DNA of 64,000 nt from Hyposmocoma kahamanoa (Eukaryota; Arthropoda; Insecta; Lepidoptera; Cosmopterigidae): the NCBI RefSeq assembly GCF_003589595.1, contig NW_020653337.1, forward strand, positions 1,742,136 to 1,806,135. The letters run 5' to 3'. The notes under the pieces were generated by a model that was given only the letters and a program-made list of their open reading frames with translations, made no database searches and was not told the origin of the DNA. A program made the position numbers and the translations under genes. This document shows, in pieces, positions 25,601 to 33,791 of the stretch. Positions within the stretch are counted from its first letter, which is position 1; every line of letters starts with the position of its first letter.

Positions 25601-25658
25601 CGGCAGCGAGGCCGCAGACCCCGACCTGCTGGGGCAGCATTTCGACGACGAACTTTAG
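1492..25658 (+). CDS. scf: Calumenin/reticulocalbin-type EF-hand protein, 3' five exons (5' end off window)
   Basis: Coding exons are 1492-1642, 12919-12996, 16706-16826, 24488-24611 and 25496-25658; the phases join without a gap and give 211 residues. Five EF-hand loops follow in order: DTNNDQILTWAE, DKNQDGALDFQE, DVDRDGMIDFQE, DANKDGKLDVVE and DDDHDDLLSFDE. The spacing and the linkers (MWNMADKNQDG, NWIIPNN, DVFVGS) match EF-hands 2 to 6 of calumenin/reticulocalbin (CREC) proteins, which are usually about 315-330 residues. Roughly 110 N-terminal residues, with signal peptide and EF-hand 1, are therefore missing to the left. CREC proteins are low-affinity calcium binders of the ER lumen and secretory pathway. 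The protein ends in DDEL, a near-match to the HDEL/KDEL retrieval signal. Loops 2 and 6 lack the usual glycine at position 6, so weaker calcium binding there is an inference. Introns are 11.3, 3.7, 7.7 and 0.9 kb. The assignment to the family is secure; the symbol follows Drosophila. Confidence 0.93.
1855..2117. mobile_element. Fold-back MITE, family E copy 1
   Basis: It begins GGCTCAATTCATGTTGCGGC and ends with the inverted equivalent, ...ATAAATTGAGCC. The arms pair over about 100 bases, and the outermost sequence reads TTA...TAA. Other copies lie at 21256-21414 and 43349-43645. There is no ORF, so it is a non-autonomous DNA element with long terminal inverted repeats. Confidence 0.85.
4013..4160. 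mobile_element. MITE family K, diverged copy
   Basis: The left end AAGCCGGAATG pairs with the right end CTGGCTTAATGCATTCCG. The inside carries a small near-palindrome around 4085-4125 built from ATGGACATATGG-like units. Related copies lie at 6025-6108 and 6908-7028, with an end fragment near 11756-11803. Confidence 0.5.
6025..6108. mobile_element. MITE family K copy
   Basis: The copy runs from TTTGAGCCGGCCAAAAAAAG to CTTTTTGTGACCGGCTTAAT. The ends are inverted copies of each other, and the interior shares AAAAAGACGTTG with the copy at 6908-7028. Confidence 0.6.
6405..6588. mobile_element. MITE family L copy 1
   Basis: The left arm, TACTCTCG...GTCATCCGTCC...AATTACTGTCAAATAAGTA, pairs with the right arm, TACTTATTTCACAGTAATT...GGACGGATGTC...GAGAGTA. 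A related copy with the same interior (GATGCGAATGAAGCTTCATA) lies at 55333-55495. There is no ORF. Confidence 0.8.
6908..7028. mobile_element. MITE family K copy
   Basis: The left end GGCTTGAGCCGGCAACAAAA and the right end AAGCTTTTTGTTGGCTTAGTGC form an inverted pair of about 25 bases. The element is only about 120 bp long and non-coding. Confidence 0.7.
7485..7745 (+). repeat. 3' end of a lepidopteran retrotransposon or SINE-like repeat
   Basis: The segment carries landmarks of a very common lepidopteran repeat: a tRNA-like GTCGCCTCTC...GAGGCCGTGGGGTC, then AAGGAAAACATCGTGATGAAACCTGCACG, a CAGACTATGGCCTTAAACCCT block, GGAGACCC and a TGGGTTGAT end. A second copy in opposite orientation lies at 44470-44610. 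The 152-codon open frame at 7287-7745 runs through it and is judged accidental. Confidence 0.75.
8408..8608 (-). repeat. Dispersed repeat B, copy 1
   Basis: Read on the - strand it carries the family order GACGA(A)CAAGTCGTG, GCGACACG, CAGTGCCAC, TTTAAATCGCAAAGA, CCGTCACCCTGA and the TTACTGCTTG region. Eleven copies exist in this window, in both orientations. No coding capacity is evident. Confidence 0.75.
8930..9112 (-). repeat. SINE A copy 2
   Basis: The copy is nearly complete: a TAATAAT tail, GCACACACTCAACATAGCC, AGGGAAACCCTGTG, TTTCTCCCGGCCCGGGAATT and a tRNA-like B box (GGTTCAATTCC read on the - strand). The A-box end is broken: the head stops at GGCCACG and runs straight into the hairpin at 9111-9160. 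Confidence 0.85.
9111..9160. repeat. Perfect 22-bp inverted repeat (hairpin)
   Basis: Bases 9111-9132 and 9139-9160 are exact reverse complements, separated by a six-base loop ACTGCC. The loop equals the first bases of SINE A on its sense side. The hairpin sits exactly at the broken head of the SINE. Confidence 0.9.
9895..10300. repeat. Repeat C (tRNA-derived) pieces in inverted arrangement
   Basis: The region 9905-10075 matches the antisense strand of the tRNA-derived family seen at 54720-55070: AATTATTTTTTGTGAAAT, AATACAAAGATCGAAC, ATTC(A)AATC and GACGCTAAGCCAACTAAGC. The region 10150-10210 (ACATAGAAATTCGTAAGG...GTTCGTTCCGTGG) is the same family in the opposite orientation. The two pieces are a rearranged or twice-inserted copy. 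Confidence 0.6.
12919..12996 (+). CDS. scf: scf exon with EF-hand 3
   Basis: The acceptor is CTGTTTTTCAG ending at 12918. There are 26 codons in phase 0 at both ends, LVREERAMWNMADKNQDG and on, with a canonical EF loop (Asp1, Asn3, Asp5, Gly6, Glu12). The donor GAG|GTTTTTTT is poor after the GT. It is chosen because it alone joins in frame to the next exon at the expected EF-hand spacing. Confidence 0.9.
13500..13991. mobile_element. DNA element family J copy 1
   Basis: The ends are ATAACCAGAAATAAAGACGA and the inverted TCGTCTATATTTCTGGTTAT. The body matches 25803-26303 in the opposite orientation along its length, for example AACAATTGACGGGTGTCGTC read on the other strand. At about 490-500 bp with no long ORF, it is a non-autonomous DNA transposon. 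Confidence 0.85.
14250..14700 (+). repeat. Repeat B copy 2, split by a SINE
   Basis: The left part (GACAGGACGAACAAGTC) is at 14250-14283. The right part (ACACTGCCACTGCCCCCGTC to GGCGGCAGAAATAGGTAAGG and CTGGGCGAACTC) is at 14475-14700. The SINE A copy at 14289-14470 lies between them, so the SINE inserted after repeat B. Confidence 0.75.
14289..14470 (+). repeat. SINE A copy 3, nested
   Basis: It lacks the A-box part of the tRNA-like head. It retains the B box GGTTCGATTCC, a degenerate GGGCGGAGAGAAA, the body, CCATGGCACCCGCGGTACAGG and TTTCCCTAGTGCGGGG, and a GTGTGTGCGTTATTATTATAA tail. Confidence 0.85.
15140..16025. mobile_element. Fold-back MITE family I, copy 1 (long form)
   Basis: The left arm (about 15140-15270: ACTACAGGCCTACCGCTTAA, GCGGGAGGAGTGAC, GCACACGGGATAACTTCAAC) is repeated inverted at about 15905-16025. 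The arms match the compact copy at 34698-35086. The centre, about 630 bp, is longer than in that copy, so this copy carries an insertion or is the fuller form. No transposase frame was seen. Confidence 0.8.
16706..16826 (+). CDS. scf: scf exon with EF-hand 4
   Basis: The acceptor is TGTACAG ending at 16705 and the donor is CGCG|GTAAGC at 16827. There are 40 codons plus one base: MFSNPEEHPEMHGFLVNQTL and on, with the loop DVDRDGMIDFQE and then EYVGERG. It starts in phase 0, continuing the frame of the previous exon. Confidence 0.94.
18604..18769 (+). repeat. SINE A copy 4, 3' truncated
   Basis: It has the intact tRNA-like head CTGCCTCCGTGGCCGAGCGG with A box TGGCCGAGCGG and B box GATTCGATTCC, then CGGGCCGGGAGAAAT and the body. 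It decays after GTCTATGTAACTCCATG. Confidence 0.85.
20482..20757 (+). repeat. Dispersed repeat B, copy 3
   Basis: This is one of the most complete copies: GCGACGAACAAGTCGTGCGC, CAGTGCCACTCAGAGC, GGGGCACTGCCACTGCGTCC, TGACGAGTCTCATGTGCC, ACTGCTTGGCAGCAGAAAT and a CAAGGAGCTCTACTGCTACT end. Confidence 0.85.
21256..21414. mobile_element. Fold-back MITE family E, shortened copy 2
   Basis: The right arm is well kept (ATAAAGTCCATTATAGTATA...GCGGCAATGTAAATTGAGCC). The left arm is mostly lost, leaving GGCCACATTGAATCG. It is about 160 bp against about 265-300 bp for the other two copies. Confidence 0.7.
21489..22605 (+). pseudogene. Decayed non-LTR retrotransposon reverse transcriptase, split by a SINE
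   Basis: The part at 21489-21655 reads GTAQGSVLGSLHCLTYVND, the conserved fingers/palm motif of LINE RTs, followed by YQFAGCS where active elements have FADD. After the SINE at 21659-21876 the frame resumes: KWSHDVGLVLNASKTKLMYI, then RYLGLIIE, WTNHVNHVCDKL, GESIISYGLSSYG and finally LPLEINVNLTTNSIKTNLKS at 22520-22600. Stops and shifts interrupt it and the catalytic Asp pair is lost, so it is dead. It belongs to the broad Jockey/CR1-like type; the exact clade cannot be told by eye. Confidence 0.88.
21659..21876 (+). repeat. SINE A copy 5, full length
   Basis: The copy is complete, from CTGCCTCCGTGGCCGAACGG through B box GGTTCGATTCC, CCATGGCACCCGCGACACAGG and GTGCGGGGCTATGTTGAATG to a (TTTA)n tail. 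TTAAC flanks it on both sides (21651-21655 and 21876-21880), a short target-site duplication. The host reading frame (LLT-KWS) is restored when the insertion is removed. Confidence 0.92.
23745..23974 (-). repeat. SINE A copy 6, full length
   Basis: It runs from an (AAT)n tail through GCACACACTCAACATAGCC and GGGAAACCCTGTGTCGCGG to the antisense head GTTCGGCCACGGAGGCAGTT. It is a young-looking complete copy. Confidence 0.92.
24488..24611 (+). CDS. scf: scf exon with EF-hand 5
   Basis: The acceptor is GGTTCTTTCAG ending at 24487 and the donor is AACGA|GTAAGT at 24612. The reading is ALHQDRDWLLTERERFETEL, then DANKDGKLDVVE and IRNWIIPNN, with split codons at both ends. Confidence 0.94.
24612..25495 (+). 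other. scf: scf last intron (0.9 kb)
   Basis: A tRNA-like scrap of the repeat C type (CTTCGATCCGGCTGGACTCG) lies at 24975-25035. A long repeat D copy fills 25195-25490 and reaches the splice acceptor. The remainder is AT-rich. Confidence 0.75.
25195..25490 (+). repeat. Dispersed repeat D, most complete copy
   Basis: It starts with ACCGACCTCAAAAAAGGAGG, passes through T-rich TTTTGTGTGTTT and GGGTACCTCAGTAATGG, and ends GTTTTGGGGTCCATTTTTTT. Parallel copies are at 1-122 and at 54150-54720. Its last bases lie five nucleotides from the scf terminal exon. Confidence 0.8.
25496..25658 (+). CDS. scf: scf terminal exon, EF-hand 6 and DDEL end
   Basis: The acceptor is AAAATTTCAG ending at 25495. The reading is DEIAEDEVHHLFAAADDD, the loop DDDHDDLLSFDE, then ILEHHDVFVGSEAADPD and the end LLGQHFDDEL, with TAG at 25656-25658. 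The exon is clearly GC-richer than its surroundings. Confidence 0.95.
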
Positions 25659-25802
25659 AGTAAGGACTTACAAGTAAGCGTGTTTGCTAACTCATTCATT
25701 TAATTTAAATTCAGATCAGGATATTTAGTTTCATAGTCAACCAAATTATAAGGCTGCTAACAGATTGGCTGCATGTATGCAGTTAGTGCGTAACTTCAAG
25801 TA

Positions 25803-26303
25803 TGTAACCAGAAATAGTGACGAAATGGCATTTAATTTGTTTGAAAACTATTCTGCCAAATTATTACGGTGACAACTGCGCTCCCATTGGCCAGCCCTAA
25901 TTCGAAACAATTGACGGGTGTCGTCAATTGTTTCACTTCAAATCTACCATTTTAACTTGAGCTTTGCTATAATGGACGAAAATTAAAAAATTACATATTT
26001 AATACTTAATTACCGATGAAATTTGATTCCGTTTGTTTTGTAATTAGATGTTTTGCTCTTTTTCCCCACACCACTTAATGGAACAGGACGGCATTGTCAC
26101 AGATATTATCTTTATTACAATAAATACAGAATATTTTTGAAATATACAGAGACGCACACACAGGTCAGTTATTGGCGCTGTACTATTTCAGCTTTCTCAT
26201 TTGAGATTTAATTGCAAACGAGGGTTGATATTGACATAAGGCCCATTTGCCTGTTGAGTTGCCAGAAATGGATGGCCCTTATTTCGTCTCTATTTCTGGT
26301 TAT
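25803..26303. mobile_element. DNA element family J copy 2 in the scf 3' flank
   Basis: The ends are GTAACCAGAAATAGTGACGA and TCGTCTCTATTTCTGGTTAT. It is collinear with 13500-13991 in inverted orientation, including GGACGAAAATTAAAAAATTA and CACAGATATTATCTTTATTA. It lies 145 bases after the scf stop codon. Confidence 0.85.
26119..26124 (+). promoter_or_regulatory. Candidate poly(A) signal AATAAA for scf
   Basis: This is the first AATAAA after the scf stop, about 460 bases downstream and inside MITE J copy 2. ATTAAA at about 25982-25987, also inside the MITE, is an alternative. Use by scf is inferred from position only. Confidence 0.4.
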
Positions 26304-26835
26304 ATGTATAGTCGATGGTACGTGATATTGTAATCAACTTCATGTTTATAACGACTTCACGCATTAACGAGAGCATAGACTTCTCACCCTAAACACGCTT
26401 AAAGGTTTTGTTAAACGATTTTAATAAACGTCTTATTGTCCTCAGCAGTCATACAAGAGGCCATAATCAGAACAGGCGCTTCCCACTCGTGATGAAATAG
26501 CTTTTGTTACCTTAATCTAAAGTCTCTTTACACACACGCCACTTAATATCGACGATCGATTTTTGCTGCTCCATTGTTGCATAACGCTTTGTCGACTTAC
26601 TGCGTAGTGAGGTGTTTATACTATACTCTATCCAAATTGGACGTAGAATGTTTAATAATAAAATGTTGCTAGGCAATCAATGATGACATAGGAAAAGAAC
26701 ATTTTTTCAATGCAAATTATTTATGCTTGCCCTCTCCAGGGCCTGCTCGCCTAATTGGAACTTAAATAGGTAAGTAGGCAATTGAGTTACGTAGAAGTAA
26801 TACTTACTTAGCTAATTATTAAAAAGGTTTTTTTG

Positions 26836-27108
26836 TGCGCCTGATGCTATAATAAGCTACACGCCTGTCCGTATCAGTTGCAGTGCCACTCAGAGCTTTA
26901 AATCGCAAAGATCTGATTGGCACTTCCACTGCGCCCGTCACCTTGAGAAATAAGTCGACAAGTCCCATGTGCCTGTAATTTCACCAGCACCCTTACCCTT
27001 CAAAACTGGAACACAGTAATGCTGACATTACTGCTTGGCGGTAGAAATAGGTAAGGTGGCAGCACTTCCCTGGACGCACTCTTTCACAAGGGGCTCTACT
27101 GCTACTAA
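26836..27108 (+). repeat. Dispersed repeat B, copy 4
   Basis: It has the family order GTGCGCCTGATG, CACGCCTGTCCGTATCAG, CAGTGCCACTCAGAGC, GACAAGTCCCATGTGCC, ATTACTGCTTGGCGG and a CAAGGGGCTCTACTGCTACT end. Confidence 0.85.
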
Positions 27109-27589
27109 AGGTTTATAAGAGTACCTATTGATAAGTATGATTAAGGTAGATGAAAAAAAATGTAAAATTTTATTTTATATTTATTTAGTACATATCTCAT
27201 CCAGAATTTATTTCCTATTCTGAACTTGAATTACTTCTCGAACTCGAATGTTTGCAATCTCTCCCTTCAAATCAATAATTCGTTAGGGTTGACACAGTTT
27301 TATAAATAATTAATTCCGGGTAATCTTTATGATATTTGTAGGTGAAACTTCTATTGTACAAAATTAAAAATAGACGTGACTTCAAGATTAATATTATCAA
27401 TAGCTTAATCGAATTTCGAGGGAAAACATTGCAATTGAGGTCACTATAAAACAATGGAGGTGAAAACCCTAGAAATCATTCTACATCGAATTTCGCTAGA
27501 GCATAGGTTGATAGGTCGCCGTCGCTTGGGAACCAATCCTGTATAAACACTGAGTAGTAATTTGACGACCATAGTTCACTGCTAAAGTC

Positions 27590-27860
27590 GATCGACGGGG
27601 TGTTATCACTGTTAGGTAACTTCGGCAAGCGAGAGTCGACCACATATGTTTCAATTGTCGACCACCCACCACCATGACGGTCGAGGAATACCGGTCAGAA
27701 TGTTTCAAACGACTTGTGCCTCTTTACACAAACTCGTATTTATTGCGATTTCGGTGAAAGCGGCTGTCGACTCTGAGTAAACAACGCGTCGACTACGCCG
27801 CCTTCGTCAGCCGAATTCGCTTGCCAAAAAGGCAACAGTCGACCATGTGTAAACACACCA
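27590..27860. repeat. Segment with clustered GTCGAC motifs
   Basis: Five GTCGAC hexamers fall within about 250 bases, two in near-identical contexts (AGTCGACCACATATGT and AGTCGACCATGTGTAAACA). The segment is GC-richer than its flanks. It could be the inside of an unrecognised DNA element; no clear terminal repeats were found. Confidence 0.4.
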
Positions 27861-28192
27861 CCGTGTCAGAATTGCGTACTCGTTGAACAGTACCGTCATA
27901 TATGCTAATCACCGTCGGGTGACGTTAAAATTTGAGAAGTGGATCAACTAAAGGTCAAAACACACTCATAGATAGCGATCAACGGCTTGTCGGCACGATT
28001 ATAATGGGACCAACCGGACTTGGTGATTTTGATAGATCGTTTTAGAGTTGTGACAGAACGGTTTTTAATTTGTATCACTATTTTGATCTTATCTAAAAAA
28101 AAATCTTAACATTTGCTGGTAAATAAAACAAGTAATCTTATGAATAGTGTCTGCGAGAATGCATTAAGTAATGTTCATAATACATAATGTGG

Positions 28193-28328
28193 GTGTGTTC
28201 TAGAAAGGGCGAAAACGCCATTTCGAAAAAAATTTCAGGGAAGCATGTTTTAGGTTTTAACGGCTATTATAGAATATTTACGTCATGTTTTAAAATTCAA
28301 TTTAAATTCGCCCTTTCTACAACACACC
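28193..28328. mobile_element. Small MITE, family O
   Basis: The left end GTGTGTTCTAGAAAGGGCGA pairs with the right end TTCGCCCTTTCTACAACACAC, about 20 of 21 bases. It is about 136 bp in total and AT-rich inside. Only one copy was noticed. Confidence 0.7.
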
Positions 28329-28714
28329 GACGATATATTCTCGTGAAAGAACAAAACTTTTGACCACATTTCTGAAAGCGTCGAGTAGAACTAGAAGATA
28401 AATTCGCAAATATAATAGTACTACCTTATCGTTTACGAGACATCACTATGTTTTAAAAAAAGACAAACATTACAAAAACATTACAAAACTATCACAATTA
28501 ATTTCAATCCAAATACAATTCGATTTAAAACATGTTTTAAAATTAAATGCATTTAACTGAAATAAATACATTTTGTATATTGCTCGTGTTCACAGAGGAG
28601 ATAAATTAGATAATAATTTGTTTTCTTTTTAGCTACTTTGTTTATGTATTGTATCAAGTCTATCAAGGATTTAATTATGATATTCATAATCATCAACCCT
28701 TTGCTTTTATATGA

Positions 28715-29090
28715 ATAGTCGTGTCCGCCTTTTTGGATTTAGAAATAAATCCTATAATCATAATAAGCACCCCCAAATACCTCTAAAACAGTACCCAAAT
28801 TGCCATTGCTTGACAAGTCGAGCCCGTCATCTTGAACTTAGAAATAAGTGCCGTATTCGTAATGACTCGATCTCATCGTGTCTTTCCGTCAAGTGAGATG
28901 ATTTTTATACATTTATTTCAAAAGCCGTGTCCGTATCTTGGATTTAGAAATAAATCCTACATTCGCAATTAGCATCTCTAAATACTATTTAAATAATTAT
29001 TTGAAAAGTCGTGCCATAATAATTGCAATCAAAAATTATTTTTTGAAAATTCTTGTCTTGGTATTTTGGATTAAGAAACGCCATGTTAGA
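28715..29090 (+). repeat. Degenerate tandem repeat, unit about 85-105 bp
   Basis: A motif of the form GTCGTGTCCG..TTTTGGATTTAGAAATAAATCCTA followed by ATTCGYAATTAGCA recurs with starts near 28719, 28815, 28921, 29005 and 29048. The copies are diverged and partly truncated. Confidence 0.65.
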
Positions 29091-30940
29091 ATAGATAATG
29101 AGTAAAACTTGCTTAAATATTGCGTAAATTTTGCTTTTAATAAATATAGCAAAATATAATTTCATTACTTAAAACTCCAAACAAAATAAAGTTTTATTAT
29201 GTGACTCGCCTTTCTTATGTATGCGGAAACATGGCGGAAACTGATGACATTTATGATTTTTATCTATGCAAGTCGATGACATGCAATCTCTAATAGCACA
29301 TGTAGTATGTACCATTTTTCACTGAACAAATTACTACAACACTCACACGAAATATTGAACGTAAATGCCGCTACCTGAATGGCATGTCCCGAGCGAGTGT
29401 ATAGCAGCTCGGGCTCGCACCCGCCCCTTCCTCGCCTCACACTGGAATGGACTGTAGGAATTGATTAGACTGTTGTAGTATGCTATGCTGCTGAACGTCA
29501 TAGTCGTGCTGTTTGTAAAGACATACCGTTGAAGAGTGTGTTTTGACCCTAAAGCGATCGTCCGTATTTAAAATGTCGAGTGTGCGGTGCCCGTTATTTA
29601 TTTTAATCACTAATTTATTATTAATAATAGTTTAAGGAAGCTTTGAAATTGCAATACTTTACTCTCGTATAGTCTGGAAGTGTACAAATAATTATTGTTA
29701 GTTAAAATTTACATTTGAAGCACAAACTGCAGGACCCAGATATTTATAGTGTCTTTTATCTTTTATCTCACTCTATACTAAAAATTGCCAAGGTTGATCG
29801 CTGTAATAGTTCATGAAATCGTACAAAATATAACCTTGCAAGAACGTAAGCCTCGCTTTTAAATGAATAGCTCTTGTTTAAGTAAATACACTAAAACTAA
29901 AGTAAAAATAACACCAAATTAATGTTTATTTGTGAGAAATGAGCAGGAAAATATATTTTTTTAATTCATTATTTTCATTACGACAACGTGCAAAGGTTAC
30001 TTACTACATTACACTGCATTTGCTAGAGATGAGGTATATCGATAAAACGTTTTCAATAATTTGATGACAAAAGTATAGTGCTTGTATTCATTCTTAAAGT
30101 ATGAATATTAATCATGGGCAAAGAATTGCATGTCAGTGTTTTAACTTTTTTGGAATCTATAAATTAATGATATGATAAATGTGTTTAGAAATTACTAAAA
30201 TATCAATTAAAATGGCATTTGAATTATAGTTGTTTGTTTTATGCTTTCAATATAATACAAAACTCTTCACACATCGATATATCGTTCAGAATACGTCAGA
30301 TAAATAAAACTATAAGAGAAAACTTTTACTTCAAAAATCAAATACATGAAAAATCTGTCGACTCTACCTCATCCCTATGACAAACGCCAAATGAAGTGTT
30401 GCGGGGATCATCCTAGTTTGGCTTTAGTATAGAACATTAATGATTATGAAAATTAACATTAAATCTTACCATTTAAGTGTGAACATTGTTACATCCGAAT
30501 TGCGTACAACCGCGCGTTCTAAAAACTGTCCCTCAAACGGCTGGTTTACGCGAATTACGTACAAAGTGGTAAGAAATTGATGTACCATCTTTGAACATGT
30601 TAAACTCACCAAGTATTGTAACTAAACTTGTACTTATCACTTTACTCGTGTTAGCCGGCCAGCTGCGTTTTCGTGCACCATTAAAAAAAAATATAATTAA
30701 AAAATGTATATAAAAATTTATAACAAAATATTACCAAATTCGTTAATAGGGTTAAGTACTTAATTTATTGTAATAGATAACTGACTATGTGCCCGTAGCC
30801 AATTACCGAATTTTTTTTTGAGAATCTCATTTACTTACACGAATTTTGATAATAACAAGTATCGGTAGTATCTGGATCTGGTGCACTTCGCCGACATACG
30901 GTATACAATTAAATAATCCCAATTGCTTTACCCAAAAACG

Positions 30941-31068
30941 GGACACATGGGACTTATTGGACGGGCGCAGTGGCAGTGTCCCTCAAAACGTTTGCGATTT
31001 AAAGCTCTGAGTGGCACTGCAACTATTATGGATAGGCGTGTCGCTTACCTCCTCCCGTCACTTAGTTT
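30941..31068 (-). repeat. Dispersed repeat B, partial copy 5
   Basis: The 5' part of the family reads on the - strand: AGTGACGGGAGG, AAGCGACACGCCTATCC and CAGTGCCACTCAGAGC to GTCCAATAAGTCCCATG. Confidence 0.75.
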
Positions 31069-31970
31069 TTTTTTTTTAACTTTTTTTGTTTACGGAGGAA
31101 AATGTTTTATGAAGTCCTTCGAGCCCGGGGAGGCTCAAGGATTATGAGGGACTAGTCCGGTGGAGGGCATAACCCACTAAAACCCCCCGGCTTACCCTCT
31201 TAGCCACGGTGTTATGCCGCCGTTAGGGCGCCGTGGGTTCTCGTAGATTCACCACTACGACACTCCCAACCAAATAAATAACTTACCATTACATAATTAC
31301 ATTTTATTTTTGTTTTTATTTGCAAAATTGGCACTACGTCTCCCAATCCGATTAGCTTTCCTCTACCTCAAAGGTTGTCTGGAAGAGATCTTTGCCCACA
31401 TTAGTTTTAAATTGTTTATGTACTATTCTTGTTCTTGTGCGTGAGCAATAAAGGGTTTACCTATCTATCTATCTAAATATGCAAAAAATTAAACAAAAAT
31501 TTCAGTTTATACCCGCTTTTATTGACCCGTAGTTTTATACGTATAGCTAATATAACCCCGATACATAATCATAACGTCAACTGTTCAAACTTGTATTTTT
31601 TTGTTAGTAGCACATAATACTTAATTTATGAGACGAGATCAGTTTGTAAGTATACTAATTATAGTTACCTAGTCATAACAAAAATGTCTGTTTTTTCTTT
31701 CCACACTGCCTAACATTTTTCACTGTTGCCATGCTGGCCACCTTTAAAAATTAAGCATGGTAGTCCTTATCATGTGAATTGCCATTTATATTTAGGCAGT
31801 CAAGAAAGAACAATAAGAAGACTGTATAGTCGCAAATTATATTTACATTAATATTATTCATAATTGAGTTCGTTTAGTGTTATAGATAATGATAATTAAT
31901 TATTATATATTGGTATGTATTGTTTTGTTCCAATTTAGGTATGTTAATAAATTAAGAAAATATTTTATTA

Positions 31971-32236
31971 ACATTGACTTACAAATAAATGGACGACGGG
32001 TCTAGTACAAAAACCACGAAAAAAATGGCCCAAGTCAACCTATTTAAACGTAGTGACATGTAAAGGAATATGAAAAAGCTAAAACGTTGAACTTAAATTG
32101 TAATGTCATCGCAGTACTGTCTAATTTTGCTTGCTTCGCTGCCAGTCGAACAAACGAAGACTAAAGCGTGAATGACGCTCTGTATACGATTTTAACGCCC
32201 TATAAGTTCGGAGTCCATATAATTGTAAGTTAATGT
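31971..32236. mobile_element. MITE family F copy 1
   Basis: The ends are ACATTGACTTACAAATAAAT...GGACGACGGGTCTAG and GTCCATATAATTGTAAGTTA. The interior (TCGCAGTACTGTCTAATTTT, CGAACAAACGAAGACTAAAG, CGTGAATGACGCTCTGTATA) recurs at 38535-38825 and at 63722-64000. Confidence 0.85.
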
Positions 32237-32643
32237 TTATTAATGATACATTTTTTGTTATAAAAGCGGAACTGCACTAGGTGAAATTGTACTGCTCTGC
32301 AGTTAGATTGTTTGACGAGCAGTGCCGCGTTGCGTGGCGTCACTCACGTCACGTTATAACTCATACAATGTCGTACAGCCGAACCGAATAGCTACGCTGT
32401 AGTGCAGTTCCGCTTAATGCGATTTCACCTTAAATTTATTAAAAAACAACGTCATTAGCTAAACAATTCATTGGCATAAATGTATTCTTACATTTGCCTT
32501 ATACATAATAATAATGTAGTTCAAGTACAGTATAGATGTGATTTATATATTAAATACTTATTTATGTACTTACAAAGTATGACCGGTCACTTTCGTGAAT
32601 TATATTCTGTTTACAATAATAGCGAGAGCGAGACACCGACAGC

Positions 32644-32900
32644 GGTTTGCGATTGTAACATTAGTTCAATTTGCAACTGTGAATTCATTGCCTGGATTTG
32701 CAATTACATTAATCATTAGCTTGATTTGTAATTGTAAAATCATTATGTTGTTTGCAATTGCATAATTATTAGCTTCACTTGTAATCGCAAAATCATTAGC
32801 TTGATTTGCAGTTGCAAAATCATTAGCTTGTTTTGGAATTGCAAAATCATTAGCTTGTTTTGGAATTGCAAAATCATTAGATTGATTTACGTTTGCAAAC
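32644..32900 (+). repeat. Minisatellite, 27-bp unit
   Basis: Each unit contains AAAATCATTAGCTTG followed by a TTTGGAATTGC-like half. About nine units are present; those at 32785-32880 are almost identical and the outer ones decay. The AATTGC and TTTGCAATTGCA cores alternate regularly. Confidence 0.85.
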
Positions 32901-33269
32901 GGAAATAACGCATCTGATTACACAAGCACAGTATTATTCGTTTGTAACAAGTCAAAATATGGTTTTTTCAGCGCCTAGTGCATTTTAACTTGTCATTTTG
33001 TCGTCGCTCTATTACCTTGTGAGGTAACTTTGCCCTGGATATAAGTGTTCATACTATAGACGTATGCGTATTATAAACTTTGAAGAATTATTATTATATT
33101 ATTGTATTTTGTATGGTTTTTCCTTTACTCGCTTAATCCAAAAACTTCCTCGTTAAGTATAAGAGAGTACAAAAAGAAATACACCTTACATTTAACTTTG
33201 TTAACTTTATGATTAATGGTGAACGTGCTTTTTCTCAAACTCCATCAGAATAATAATATCTTTACGATT

Positions 33270-33345
33270 GACCTCAGAGGTCTAGCAGTTAGCACTATAA
33301 GCGCTTGATGTGTATGTCCCGGGTTTGATTTCTGGTAGGACAAGT
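33270..33345 (+). repeat. tRNA-derived SINE head
   Basis: An A-box-like TAGCAGTTAGCAC is followed 30 bases later by the B-box-like GGGTTTGATTTC. There is no closed acceptor stem, so it is a tRNA-derived repeat and not a tRNA gene. Confidence 0.5.
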
Positions 33346-33791
33346 TTAATTTAATTGGTTTTTTTTTAAAAGAAAAATTAACTCTCAAGAGGGTTTAATC
33401 ACTCGAGTAGTAGTTGTTATTAACAGATTTGTAATTAACCTGTTTTTCAAAGGTTTTGAAACATTGCGGTTATAATGAAGTAAGTATCGTACGTTCCTAA
33501 TTTGTTAACACCACAGAAGAAAAAAATACAATAGAAGTGGCTCAAGGTTCAATTACTATTAGAAGCGCTGTCGCCAAAACTCACACATTAATAATTTTAC
33601 CAACTATGAAATCTTGGTATAGTTTGGTCACAGTTTCTAATTGAAAGTAACAAATTCTGGACTATTAATATAATTAAAACTTTACCCTGTTGGCATATCG
33701 TTGAAAATTCAATATCTATTGTTGCAAGTTACAAAGAAAAATCCAGAACAACAATCTATAACAAAAACAGGAGAATTTCGACAACTCGATA

